Positions 10,195 through 21,357 of a DNA stretch of 64,000 nucleotides are shown one piece after another. The stretch is from Chondrosia reniformis (lineage: Eukaryota > Porifera > Demospongiae > Chondrillida > Chondrillidae). Positions within the stretch are counted from its first letter, which is position 1. The number at the start of each line of letters is the position of its first letter. The notes beneath the pieces were generated by a model. That model was not told where the DNA came from, searched no databases, and saw only the letters and a program-made list of their open reading frames with translations. Made by a program: the position numbers and the translations under genes. The stretch spans positions 4,216,001-4,280,000 of the forward strand of contig OX359190.1 in NCBI GenBank assembly GCA_947172415.1, in the 5' to 3' direction.

Positions 10195-11595
10195 TTGCAT
10201 ACCCATTTTCTTTATATTTCAAAAAGTCGCTTTCATCGACTTTCATGTCTGGCTTTGCTTCTACTGTTACTCCTCTTATGTGGAGATGTTGAAGTCAATC
10301 CAGGCCCTACCACCAGTAAAGAAAGGCAGGCTAATAAAGAATTGGATGCAGGTTTAATTCAAGATACCTCCAAAGAACAACAAAAGCGAGAAGACACCTA
10401 TAAACAGTTAAGCTCCATAGAATCTAGTGGTAAACAAAGTATGCAAAGTTATTGCATCTCAATTGAATCACCCTTGCCAATTGAAATTGAACAGCAGTAC
10501 ACAATGGACATTGACAAGCACCGACAGGCAAAGAAAAGATTACCAATTAATGAGACAGAAAAACGTGAGCAGCAGTTAAGCAAAAATAGGACTTTGTCTC
10601 GAGCAAGATTCACAGCTGAAAAAAGTGAGCAACGACAACAGAGACTTCTGAGATCACGTGTTAATCAGGCTAGAAGACTGAAGGAGGAAGATGAGACAGC
10701 AAGGCAAGCACGATTGGAAATCTTGAAATTTAGTGCCAGGCAAAAACTTAAGAACGAAGATGACAAAGCAAGGCAAATGCGTTTGGAAGTCTTAAAGTTT
10801 AATGCCAGCCACAGACTGAATAAGGAAAATGAGACAGCAAGGCAAGCACGATTGCAAGTCTTAAAGTGTAATACCAGCCAGAGACTGAAGAACGAAGATA
10901 AGACAGCAAGGCAAGCACGGTTGCAAGTCTTAAAGTGTAATGCCAGCCAGAGACTGAAGAACGAAGGTAAGACAGCAAGGCAAGCACGATTGCAAGTCTT
11001 AAAGTGTAATGCCAGCCAGAGAGTGAAGAAGGAAGATGAGACAGCAAGGCAAGCACGATTGGAAGCCATTAGACGAAATTACAGAGAAAAAGTGGACAAA
11101 GAGGATGAGGCAAGCCGTGACAAAAGACTTCAGACTAAAGCAATGAATGTTCGACGGTACCGTGCCAAACAAAGTCTTGCACAAAAGGAAAATTACCGCG
11201 AGAAGGCAAGGATGAGGATGCAAACCATTCGCGGGAAACAAGCTACTTTAGCTGCTATGCAAGAACCATCCAGAAGGAAAGATGAAAAATTACAATTAAC
11301 TGATGACAATGAGGAAAGCACAAAGACAGATGGTGTGAAAATTCCTGACCCATCAATATCGGTGAATTCTATGGACACTAAGCAGTTGATCAAGGCAGAC
11401 ATCACCGAGAAGAAAAGAAAACATTCAGTACATCACAACAAACTACCTGAGCAAACAGAGCGAAGTTCAGAAAAGTGGCCTGTGAAGGCCCTTCTTGTGT
11501 ATGAACATCGTGTCATAAACTGTGCTATCAAATGCACGGAAAATTCTCAAAAGATGGCAATGAGTTTGTTGATTTTATTAAGTTGGAATCTCTAG
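10195..11595 (+). pseudogene. Helitron N-terminal segment: hydrophobic leader, 2A peptide and 23-residue repeats
   Basis: The frame begins without an ATG (TTG at 10195; open from 10153). An ATG at 10175 lies in the neighbouring frame, so an N-terminal frameshift or an upstream exon is likely. A run of eight Leu leads into CGDVEVNPGP (10279-10308), a match to the 2A consensus D-x-E-x-N-P-G-P, at which the ribosome skips a peptide bond between Gly and Pro. Further on come about six copies of a 23-residue unit containing TARQARLQVLK (10690-11100, 69-bp period), then a basic Tyr/Arg-rich stretch. Upstream hydrophobicity suggests a signal-like leader released by 2A. The frame shifts to the next segment at about 11540. 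Confidence 0.85.
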
Positions 11596-12563
11596 TGGAC
11601 GAAAAAACCTTGTTTTGCACCAGATGTATATCCTCTTTGAAGAAAAGAGAGATTCCAGGTAATGCTTTGGATAATAACATGCGAGTCTCTGCAGTCCCCA
11701 AGGAGTTGCAAGGACTCAACAGCTTAGAGGAACACTTAATTTCACGTGTTTCTCCTTTTATGAAGCTGGTAGTGCTACCACGTGGACGCCAGAGGGCAAT
11801 TAGGGATCAGGTCATCAACTTCCCCACCCCCATGACCAACATGGTAGACCAACTGCCACGTCCAGCTGAGGATACTGATATTGTATACGTGCAGCGTCCC
11901 AGTGAGTCAGAATGTGTGCCAGAGAGAGCAACTTCAGCCACAAGGACATACTACTGCTGTTGTTATAGAAACGTAATGCTAGCTTTGAATTGGCTGAAGG
12001 AAAATAATCCCATCTTCCATTATGTTAAGGTGGTTGACCCATCTGAGAAACAGTTTTCAGAGGAAGGTGACGAATGTCAGGCAGACCATGTTGAGGAGTC
12101 GGGTGTTGTGAGGAGCAACACATTGATACCTGACATACCCGTGTCCAAACTCATCCAGGATGGAGTATTTCCTGTTCATCAGTTGGAAAGAATTTCCTCA
12201 GCACCTGTGAGTGTTTTCAATGAACCTCAACTGGAGCTAATGGCATTCCCAACTTTGTATCCCAATGGAAGAAATGGTTTTGGAACACATAGGAATGCCA
12301 AACTCTCTCCCCTGGACTACTTTCAAACCCGTGTCATGAGTAGTGATGCTAGATGGGCACGGCATCCATCTTACCTCTTTTGGGCTTGTAATATTGTAGA
12401 AGCATACAAGCTGCAAAGTAGCATTTCTATTGCTCTATGTCTGAGGAATCCAGTAACTCAGAATATGAACACCAATAAAGACAAAGATAAACATGAAGAA
12501 AGCAAGGAACATTATCTCACAACTGAAGGGATCATCGGCAAAAGAAAATCCAGATGTACGTGA
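11532..12563 (+). pseudogene. Helitron DUF6570 and Helitron-like N domain
   Basis: Opens with FCTRCISSLKKREIPGNA and LNSLEEHLISRVSPFMKLVV, the DUF6570 pattern found N-terminal to Rep in animal Helitrons. It then has LELMAFPTLYPNGRNGFG and FQTRVMSSDARWARHPSYLF, the start of the Helitron-like N domain. The frame ends at a TGA at 12561. The homologous reading continues in another frame at 12580 (MRDIRGAAAY, a stop, then QSANIHLFTMLRSLGPP). Start and end are therefore products of frameshifts, not real boundaries. Confidence 0.85.
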
Positions 12564-12579
12564 AAACTGCTACAGTTTC

Positions 12580-13500
12580 ATGAGGGATATTCGTGGTGCT
12601 GCAGCCTACTAGCAGTCAGCAAATATCCATCTGTTCACAATGTTGCGTTCCCTTGGACCTCCAACATTCTTCATCACATTCAGTGCAGATGACCATCACT
12701 GGAAAGATCTCATGGTGGTTTTAGCCAACTGCAGTGGACGGAACCTGACTGAGGAGCAGGTGGACCTACTAACTGATGAAGAGAGGAGAGACTTTATGGC
12801 CAGTAATCCTGTGGTTACTGCTCGCCATTTCGCGTCGCTTCCAATGTCTGGTGAAAGAAGTCATTAAAGGTTCAGGAAAGCCAATTGGAGAAGTGATTGA
12901 TTTCTTCTGGAGAATTGAGTTTCAGTTGCGAGGATCACCACATGTTCATTCCTTGTGGTGGATTAAAGATGCTCCAGACTTGGACACCAAGGAACGTAGC
13001 CAGTCAGCTCCTGAGTTCATTGATAGGTACATATCCGTTCAAGTCCCAGATGAGGGCTGTGGAAAGGATGAACTCAGATCAACCATCCTTCGGGTCCAGC
13101 AGCACAAGCATACTACTACTTGCCAGAAGACCAGCAAAAAGAAGAAAGAGTGTTGTTTCGACTTTCCCAGACCTTTGTCATGTGAAACACGCCTGAAGAA
13201 CAATAACGATGTAGGAAACAAGTCACGCTTTTACCTTCTTTAGCGGAACAAAGGGGAAGAAAATATCAATGCTTACAACATTCATCTGCTCCTTGCATGG
13301 CAGGCCAATATGGACATACAGTTAATTGGATCAGTTTATGGTACTGCATCGTACATTTGTTCTTACATGTGCAAGGGAGAAAGTGAAGAAGTGAAGAAGG
13401 CCATCAGAGATGCTCTCAACACTATACCTGCTAATGCTTCAATTTGCAAAAAAACTATCCAAAGTAGGCATTATTATGCTGTCACATCGAGAGCTTAGTG
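12580..13500 (+). pseudogene. Helitron Rep nuclease (HUH and two-Tyr) fragments
   Basis: Two frames combine: 12640-12867 with SLGPPTFFITFSADD, and 12776-13243 continuing with FFWRIEFQLRGSPHVHSLWW, the HUH metal-binding motif (H-V-H). After a stop at 13243 the frame continues to YGTASYICSYMCKGE (about 13337-13380), which carries the paired catalytic Tyr spaced Y-x3-Y followed by Lys. These residues nick DNA and hold the 5' end during rolling-circle transfer. All key residues are visible but the reading frame is broken three times. Confidence 0.85.
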
Positions 13501-14291
13501 CCCAAGAGGCTGCCTACAGACTTTGCAATTTGCCACAGAAGGAGTCGACTAGGAAAGTTGTGTTTGTTAACACCGTCAGAATTGAAAAACGAACACGACT
13601 TCTCAAGAGCCGAGCTGAACTATTTGAACTGGGAGATCACGACACTGCCATCTTTCAACCAGGTTTGTTTGATAGGTATGGTGCAAGGCCAAAGGGAGAT
13701 GACTTTGAAGAAATGACTCTGGCTTACTTTTCTGTGTGGTATGATACTACACCAAGGGAAGACAGTCGTAAAAGAGACGACTATACAGGACCTGGACGGC
13801 AATCACAACCTCGATACAAGTTGCAAGACAATATGGGTTGGATCAAGTTAAGGACCAAACAGGCATGTCTACGTACTCCGGTGATGACGCCCTCAAGCCA
13901 TGGTGATGACTACTACTATAGTCTCATGTTACTGTACATTCCATGGAGGCAAGAAAAGGCTGACTTGCTCCAAAACCCTGAAACCGCCGTGGCTGCTTTC
14001 ATTGCTTGTGAAAGTGAACTTAAAGTCCTCAATGCTCAACATGAAGCATTTGCAGAGGAAGTACAGCGAGCAGTGCAACAGCTACAGGCTGTAAAGGATG
14101 CCGCATACATGGATCTTGTGGCTCCTAATGTGCAACACGGAGAAAGAGAAGATGCCAAGCATCCAACGGAGGAGGCTGATGGAGGACTGTACAATGGAGA
14201 AAATTTTATATCACAAGAGAATATGGAAGACTTGGCAGATGTAGCACCTACATTGCTGGAGGATTATGATGCCAGTGGTGCCATCTCTTGA
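13410..14291 (+). pseudogene. Helitron Rep-helicase linker region
   Basis: Begins at RELSAQEAAYRLCNLP, the conserved Helitron block after the Tyr motif, and runs through FVNTVRIEKRTRLLKSRAEL and a long charged linker. It then has LRTPVMTPSSHGDDYYYSLM, the usual lead-in to the helicase half. The first ~25 residues belong to a shadow frame; homology starts near 13485. It ends at a TGA at 14289, beyond which helicase sequence follows in the same direction (SRLTKKAFRELILSLNAKQR). Confidence 0.8.
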
Positions 14292-15170
14292 TCTCGCCTC
14301 ACCAAGAAAGCATTTAGGGAGCTCATTCTGAGCCTAAATGCAAAACAGAGAGAGGCATTCGAGATTGTTGTCAGGTATACGGCAGAACTACATAAATACC
14401 ATATGGGAACAGTATCATCTCCTCCAGAATGCTTCCACCTGTTCATTACAGGTGGGGCTGGAACAGGAAAATCACACTTGATCCATGCCATCAGGGAGCA
14501 TATAGAAAGATCAGTGCAGGGAAGCAAGGATTTCCATGGATGCATGGTCATGGCACCTACAGGAGTGGCTGCTTTTAACATCAATGGACTCACTATTCAT
14601 CGAGCACTGAGTCTGCAAGTGGAACATGGAAGGTCAGCGCATCAGTTGCATTTGAGTCCTTTGGCTCTCAATGAACTTTGACGACTTTGGAAAGGAGTTC
14701 ACACTATCATTGTAGACGAAATCAGCATGGTTTCTCATGAGGTACTCCTAGCTGTTAACCAAAGGCTTTGTGAGATCTTTGCTACGGATGATATTTTTGG
14801 AGGAGTTAATGTTATTGCTGTTGGGGATTTGTACCAACTGTCCCCTGTAAATGGACATAATATATTCAGCAGTGCAAAGGTGCAATCAAGGAGGCTTGCA
14901 TCCCATTTGTGGAAAGACTTCTTCAGTATGATATAATTGGAAGATAACATACGACAGCACAATGATAAGTCTTTCTCATCACTGCTGAATAGAATTCGAA
15001 TAGGAGACCACACTCAGGAAGACATTGCCATCCTAGCAACTCGCAAGACATCCAACAATCAAGTGGATCTTTCGGCCTAACCATTTCGCAATGAACTTAG
15101 ACTGTTCCCTCGGGTTTCTGACTGTGACCTCTATAATGACCAGGAGCTGCACAAACTGACTTCTGCAACA
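14292..15170 (+). pseudogene. Helitron PIF1-type helicase, N-terminal half
   Basis: The Walker A loop GGAGTGKSHLI lies at 14451-14482, followed by VMAPTGVAAFNINGLTIHRA. Walker B TIIVDEISMVS is near 14705 and VIAVGDLYQLSPV near 14815. Stops at about 14680, 14934 and 15078 interrupt the frame. In an intact Helitron this 5'-3' helicase unwinds the donor strand. Translation resumes downstream in the long 15171-16850 frame without a gap in homology. Confidence 0.85.
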
Positions 15171-16850
15171 GTGCAGTTGTTTGAAGCATCACATGTGATT
15201 TTGGAGAGTCACAGATGCACACATGGGGCAGTATCCTATGAGCATATACGAGAAGAACTCATTCCCAATGATGACAAAGAGTGTGGTGGCTTACCAAGGC
15301 GTTTGAAACTGGCTGTAGGGTCGGAAATTATGTTGAGAAGAAACATAAAATGTGGAGATGGACTTGTGAATGGTGCTCGAGGTATCATAGTAGGATTTAA
15401 ATGGCCAGGAAACGTAAAAAATCAACCAAGCCCAGGTGCACTACCTGAGTATGTTCCTATCAAATTTCATGATCCTCGAGTTGGACAACTAAACAAAGTT
15501 CCAATTGAAAATGGACACCAGGAAGTGGTTCCAATTGAACCAATGTCAGTCAGGTTCTATGGACGACAGGGTACTGTGCTTCAGAGAACACAGTTACCTC
15601 TCATTCTTTGTTGGGCTGCTACTCTACACAAGGTTCAAGGTCTGTCATTAGATGCAGCTGTGCTGGACCTGGGAGAAAAAGTGTTCGAACCAGGGATGGC
15701 ATATGTGGCCTTGAGTAGTGTTAGGACTCTAGATGGTGTGGCTCTATCAAGCTTTGAACCACAGAAGGTCAAGGCTAACAAACGAGTGCATGCAGAAATG
15801 GCCAGGTTACGGAAGAGAAGTGGTTCACATGATACATCAGACAATGAGTCACAAACATCCCACCTCTTGGTGCACAGTAGTTCCTCTCTATCCAACAAAC
15901 CCAATCAACCAATGACCAGTTCCGTTCCTGTCGTTGCTACACCAGTACCCTCAGTGCAGAGGAATTCTTCTCCACCCATCCAAACCAACTCGCCAACCAA
16001 ATCAGCCGCAGGTACACACATGCCTTTGGTGCAGAATAATTCTTCTTTAATAATCCAACCCAAGCCCCCAATCCTATCTGTTCCCCATGTTGCTTCACCA
16101 GTACTGTCACTTCAAGAAGAGTTAGAAACTATGGTGAACTGTGAAAATCCGGCTACTGATTTAATCAGCAATTGGGCAAAGTGTCATGAGGGTGATATTA
16201 CAGCTACTTTGATAGAAGTAAATCAGCCATCCCGTGCAATTCTCAGCAGCTTCCACAGTATAGATGTTGGCATGAGGGAAAAACTTTTACCTGCCTTTAG
16301 ATTGTTTTATGTTCCAGTGTACACTACAGGAAGTGGAAACTGCATGTACAACATGATTTCATTAACCCTTACTGGAACAGAGCAGTGCATGTCTCACTTG
16401 AGGTTGCTGACTGCCTACAGCCTCATTACACATAGAGAATATATGTTTGAAGTCATTCAACCAACTGCAAGAATTCTTCTACCCTTAAATGAACGAAGTG
16501 CAGCTTCAGTTTTTAAGGAAGAAGAAATTCAGTGGTTGGACCTCGTTCGCAATTCACTACAAAACGGATGCTGGGGGAATCAATTTCATTTACACGCCCT
16601 CTCTATTGCTTTGGAGAGGTCAATTTGCTTGTATGGAGTTATGCGTAACAGAACGGTTCAACATCAAGGCAGGCAGCTGCAACGCATTGATGTGACTACT
16701 TCAGCAGCTGAATTACAGAACCTCTTTGATGCTAAAGACAAGCGACTGAACAACAGCATTATTTACCATCCAAATGTGGAAAAATATTCCCCACTTTTAG
16801 GATTCTTTGATGCAAGCCACTTCACTGCTATTTTACCAGCAAATGCATAA
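15171..16850 (+). pseudogene. Helitron helicase C-terminal half plus OTU cysteine-protease domain
   Basis: 559 open codons. The first ~220 finish the PIF1 helicase: LKLAVGSEIMLRRNIKCGDG, ARGIIVGF, CWAATLHKVQGLSLDAAVLD and VALSSVRTLDG. A Ser/Pro-rich linker (about 225-320) follows. The last ~200 residues resemble an OTU protease: TGSGNCMYNMISLTLTG supplies the Cys in a G-x-G-N-C setting, and DASHFTAILP supplies the late His. The Asp usually at G-D-G-N-C is Ser here. OTU fusions are known in Helitrons of invertebrates and fish. Their role in transposition is not settled. No stop falls inside, but the segment has no start of its own. Confidence 0.85.
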
Positions 16851-17830
16851 CGTAACTCTACAGAATTTTCTCCATTCACCACCTTTGCCTCCCTCTGGAC
16901 TCCTGAGGAATGATATCTAGAGTGTGTATTTCAATAACTATCTAACTATTTATGACAATCTTTGGAAGTGACATACGCTAATGGTACATGCAAATATGGC
17001 TAGCTGCCAAAGCGTGATGTATATGGCAGTGGGGGGAAGACCTTTTATCATGACATTGATATTGGCAAAAGAGAGAGACCCAGATTGTGTTAGACTAGCA
17101 ATTTTGAGCAGTCATATTTTTAAGAATCTCACTTAACTTTAATTGACATTTAACAAAATAAACTTTTTTTGTTTGGTTTCTATTACAAATAGCATAATGA
17201 TGATCCAGTGATGACTATATATACATAAATTAGTATTACAAGGTCAACAGAAAAAGTAATTTACAAAATTGTATATAACAAATCTCTCTATTATAATATA
17301 ATGAATAATTGAAACTATTTGTTTTGGATTACGTACACAAATATGAATTTAACATTATACCGTTTTAATAATTAATAGACGATTGTATAACAAAAAACAA
17401 GAGATATTTCGGTATGAATTTAAATTTTACATAATAGATAGGTATACACATAGTTAATGCATTGGTATAATTATTTATTTAATCGCTATATGGATAATTG
17501 TATAATATATGTATTATTGCATATTATATGTGTGTTTATATGTATGTGTGTTTATATAGTATATGTGTAATTATATTGTATATATTTGCACATGCATATG
17601 CATGTCTTTTACACATTTTCATGTGACTGATACATGCCTTTGTAAAGTATGTGTGTAGTAGCTGACACTCTCCTGCACAATTTAGCAGGATAATAGGTGT
17701 AAGAGCTAATACTTATAATAGAATAAGTAAGAACTGTTCATGAATGTATTAGCATTCTACAAACTTAGACATAATCTTCATGTTTGTGCAACTTTTGCAC
17801 ACTATATTAGTGAGTACTTTATACTCACTT
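16851..17830. other. very AT-rich non-coding stretch
   Basis: Low-complexity AT-rich sequence with (TA)n and TGTATATG-type tracts at 17440-17590. The Helitron 3' end should lie here, but no convincing hairpin plus CTRR was identified. Confidence 0.5.
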
Positions 17831-17851
17831 GGTCAAACTAACTGTGTTTGG

Positions 17852-18058
17852 TTACAGTACATTGATTCTAATTTTACAGTTTCCTTTAATGCAGGCACTT
17901 CCAAGACATGCACTAAACATGTCACACTGGCTACCACAGCCATCTGTACATCCTCCATTACATCCAGGGCTGGTAACATGCTTACAGCCATCCACTTGCC
18001 CCTCGAAAGCAAACACCTCCCTGTGGGATGCATTCATGCCTACCTCCGCGTGGTGCAT
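17852..18058 (-). CDS. Cys-rich exon-like ORF, unknown
   Basis: A 68-codon minus-strand frame with nine Cys in its second half, including CNGGCTDGCGSQC and CLGSACIKGNC. The spacing resembles disulfide-rich extracellular domains of animals. No signal peptide or flanking exon was traced and no family is assigned. It could be a lone exon of a secreted-protein gene or chance. Confidence 0.25.
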   Translation of the reverse strand: MHHAEVGMNASHREVFAFEGQVDGCKHVTSPGCNGGCTDGCGSQCDMFSACLGSACIKGNCKIRINVL

Positions 18059-18130
18059 CCTGGGATCACTCTAGCTATTAAGGTGCTGCTAAATGGCATG
18101 AGTAAAGGTGACATCATCTATGAAATATGC

Positions 18131-18196
18131 CAAGTAGTTCGAGTTTGCATAGGGGCGCTAGGTGCCCCCACGAGTTTTTTAAACTCGAACTACTTG
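18131..18196. mobile_element. solo 5' hairpin of F2 MITE
   Basis: A 66-bp palindrome: CAAGTAGTTCGAGTTT pairs with AAACTCGAACTACTTG, with an inner GGGGC/GCCCC stem. The same structure forms the 5' end of F2 copies at 47406 and 56990, yet here it stands alone without the ~300-bp body. Confidence 0.75.
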
Positions 18197-18197
18197 T

Positions 18198-18790
18198 TTT
18201 TTCTCATGCGTCCCATCTTAACTTCTTTTAAACCTGATTTTATCAATCCTACAACCTCTTGGTACCTTTTATCAAGTTCACCCTGGATAATGGATGACAC
18301 CTCAAAACCTACTGCACGAGTTTTTATCCTATCCTCTTCTCCTTCCAGGACAAGCTCATTTCTTTTTCCCTTCTCCCAAAAGCCCTTTCTCTCCACCCAA
18401 TCTGAAGGCCCTTCAGGTTTCAAGTTCCACATAATGAGAGAGTGATCACATACCCTTCGAACCTCCCCATGTAATCTCATCTCGTTCAGACAATTGGACA
18501 TCGTAATCACCTGGAAATCCTCTACCCTCTCCATCTCCTCCTCCGATACTATGCAGTAGTCAACTAGTGAACACCCCTTAGCTGATATACAGGTGTAGTT
18601 ATCTATGCCCATCCTACCATTCACTATGTATAGACCAGAATTTTGTAGAAAGTCCATTAACGCATCCCCTTGGGGTTTCTAACTTCATCAATTATCGCCC
18701 TATTCGAGATATCCTCCCCTATCCCTTTCACCATTTCTCCACAACGGGCATTGCAGTCTCCACATATCACCATTGTGTCGAAAGGGCTTT
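18198..18790 (-). pseudogene. APE-type endonuclease fragment of a non-LTR retrotransposon
   Basis: The minus strand encodes VICGDCNARCG (18775-18745), then after a one-base deletion at about 18660 the frame GLYIVNGRMG, CSLVDYCIV and VCDHSLIMWNL. These match the exonuclease-endonuclease-phosphatase fold of LINE ORF2 proteins: the central Asp/Asn block and the C-terminal Asp-His pair. The enzyme would nick target DNA for target-primed reverse transcription. The RT half is absent; the fragment ends at the F2 hairpin at 18196. Its first half is also missing upstream of 18790. Confidence 0.75.
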
Positions 18791-19500
18791 TCGTTTCAAA
18801 GTAGGAACGTTATAGAGCGGCCATTTCAAGATGACATCTTATTCTAAATTTGCCAACTTACCTGGTGTAAGGTATTAATTAATGGGTGTATTAGATCTAG
18901 AAGAAGAAGTACTAAGAAAGCTTCACAATTTACAAATGAAATTATAAATCACTGGTAAGAAGATTGAAATTTAATTTGGATTTCTTGTTTACTGTACTAA
19001 CTTTGGAATTTTAAATTTCTTCTTATAATTTAACATCTGCATCTGCAGCTGATGGCAATCATCCACACTTCTTCCCAGAGGTATATATGTAAACTTTTAA
19101 AGTATATTGTTCTGATATCTGTTGTGAGTTTTCAAAACAATTCAATTGTAGGCCTAGGAAAACACATGCAGTTGCAGATTGCTTTTTAAAGTTGCTGTGT
19201 AAAGGCTTTTTATATTTAAACATGGCACAAAATACCTTTATGTACACTTTACGATGCTTGTTTATAGATAAAAATCTAAGATTCCTATATCTCATTTACC
19301 ATTTCTTCATCTAGTTTCCTGAAAATCTACCTTAAGAATTTCAACAGGGAATAATGAGATCACTTTCTTACTGTTACACTGTAGAAGAAGGTATCAGAAC
19401 TCTTCTCTCCTATGGCTGTGTTCTACATGGCAATGATCATCACCAGCATCTAAATATGGAACATTAGTTATTAAAAAGGTGCTACGATATATGATCATCT
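18791..19500. other. non-coding stretch
   Basis: AT-rich; no gene or repeat family of this window recognised. The ORF at 19059-19295 (minus) has no features. Confidence 0.4.
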
Positions 19501-19504
19501 AGAA

Positions 19505-20640
19505 GCACAACAGAGTACTCTTACTATAGCATTCCATGACTTGAAGAAGTCTGTTGAAGAATTATATATTCAGGCCAACATGTATCAATCCAAAGAAGTC
19601 AATCTAAAATTAGCCCTTACCTACTATCAAAAAGTGGTGGATATGCTTGAGCAACTAAATGCGCAACGCCATGTTCATTTTGATCACACATCCACCAAGT
19701 CAGTATCCAACTGTCCACCTGATATATTGTCTTCACAGAGATACCTAGTGTCCAGGGCTAGGGATTACCTAAGTGAACTGGATAATGATACTGAATTTCA
19801 GACATTCATAACGACTAGTAAGCCAACATTTTTGTCCCTTTTTTATTCCCTGGAGCTAAGAATTCACCCAAACTCAACTAGTGGTGTGAGTTATGTAGAA
19901 AGCATTTCTATCAATGGAGAACCCACCTCTGAAGAAATAGATGGGCTAAAGCAGTCATGCAGACTTGTGCTTGCCTATCAGAAATGATTGCAGCAGTACC
20001 TTTTGCAACTGAATAGTCTCAAAGGTTTGGACACTGTGAGAATGCCAACTACAGCATCAGATCCTCTCAATGCAATTGAATCAATGCAAATGGCAGACTT
20101 TGAAGAGACCTATATTGAGGAATTACAAATGCTTAGAGAAGAAAAGCCAGAGTAACGACAATCTTGTTTTTTATTCAAATTTATCGTATTAATGATTATA
20201 AGTAAATCTGAAGAATTGCACACAATGTAACAGTACTATTTAAGTTTTTTGTGTGCATCACAGTCTATATGCATGATATGCATGTGGTGGCATAATTCTC
20301 ATAATAATTACAGATTTACATGAGGGAGAAGAAAGAGAAAAGACTAACTCGGTGATAAAAAGTCCGAGAGATTTGGACCTTCTTCACCAAGAGAAACTCT
20401 TGGAAGCACAATCACTGAAAAGAAGCAAACACAAGGACAGAAAGTTATAGATCAGCTTTTTGATTGCTTAAGTGCAATATGACAGAGTTTACCACTCTTC
20501 CTTCGATAGAATGTATGTATATATGCCTGTTTTAATTTAGAGGAAAGAGAGCAAACCTTACAGATACAGTATGATGAGCTTTATCTTAATTAGGAGGATC
20601 ACAAAGAATCACTAAAGTATGTCGACAATATGTATAAATG
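19505..20640 (+). pseudogene. coiled-coil gene remnant, several exon-like pieces
   Basis: A frame starting behind a CTAG acceptor (about 19504) reads FHDLKKSVEELYIQANMYQS and LALTYYQKVVDMLEQL, both strongly helical. It continues to a TGA at 19985 and onward to about 20155. Further charged helical pieces follow at 20320-20440 (SPRDLDLLHQEKLLEAQSLK) and 20541-20620 (LEERERTLQIQYDELYLN, then a stop). Together they look like a decayed coiled-coil protein gene with introns. No family is recognised. No in-frame ATG is near the start, so the 5' exons are missing or elsewhere. Confidence 0.35.
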
Positions 20641-20649
20641 TATTAAGTG

Positions 20650-21357
20650 CAGTTTACAGAATATATGTTGTAAGGTAATACAGGATATACGTACATAGTA
20701 AGGTAATACAGATAGGTAATGGTTCACTATTATATATTACTGATAAATCATGAAAAGTGCATGGATGTTATCAAGGACCTCAACCAAACTAGTCATTCAT
20801 TACTTGTTGCTTATGAAACATTATCAAGACAGCTACAACAAAAACAGGATACTCTGGGAAGTAGGAATTAGAATTTATTTATCATCTGCTGCAACTATGC
20901 TACATATTGCATGGGAATTGTTCACACAGTCACTAATGAACTCAAAATAATCATTTTCCTGCTCTACACAAAACTGCACCTTATCTTATTTAATATAATC
21001 TTTTATTGTATTGCAATTCACCTAATGCACAATAAGTAGGATAAGTTTTAAGACTTCAGCATGCATGCCGGTGTAAAACTTGATTAATATCTAATATTTG
21101 ACTTAAAAGAAGAATTTATCCATGTACCTGTACAAATTTCAAGTACTATATCCCACACAATCTCCTCTCTTTTCATCCTTGATCCATTTGGTTCTAACAA
21201 TTCAGATTTGTACATAACAGCTGACTTTTGGTAGGAATCTACCTTGAGTGTTTTCTGTGAAATGCCCACATAATGGACCTTGGCCAACTATACTTTTGGC
21301 TAGAGAAAATAATGAATATATGTATATGGCATATACGTGTATGACATCTATATATGA
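20650..21357. other. AT-rich stretch, nothing recognised
   Basis: No domain, RNA gene or repeat family is visible; the small ORFs lack motifs. Confidence 0.4.

Larger units (their letters stand above)
10153..16850 (+). mobile_element. decayed autonomous Helitron with 2A leader and OTU domain
   Basis: Continuous Helitron coding order on the plus strand: 2A leader and Lys/Arg-rich repeats, DUF6570, Helitron-like N domain, HUH and two-Tyr Rep motifs, PIF1-type helicase, OTU protease. At least eight lesions break the polyprotein: frameshifts near 11540, 12860 and 13490, and stops near 12610, 13243, 14290, 14680, 14934 and 15078. Helitrons transpose by rolling-circle replication using Rep nicking and helicase activity. 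Ends (TC at 5', CTRR with hairpin at 3') were not located, so the boundaries given are those of the coding region. Confidence 0.9.

Noticed and set aside
10665..11241. Long minus-strand ORFs rich in Leu/Ser opposite the Helitron leader
   Set aside because: They are antisense shadows of the 69-bp coding repeat.
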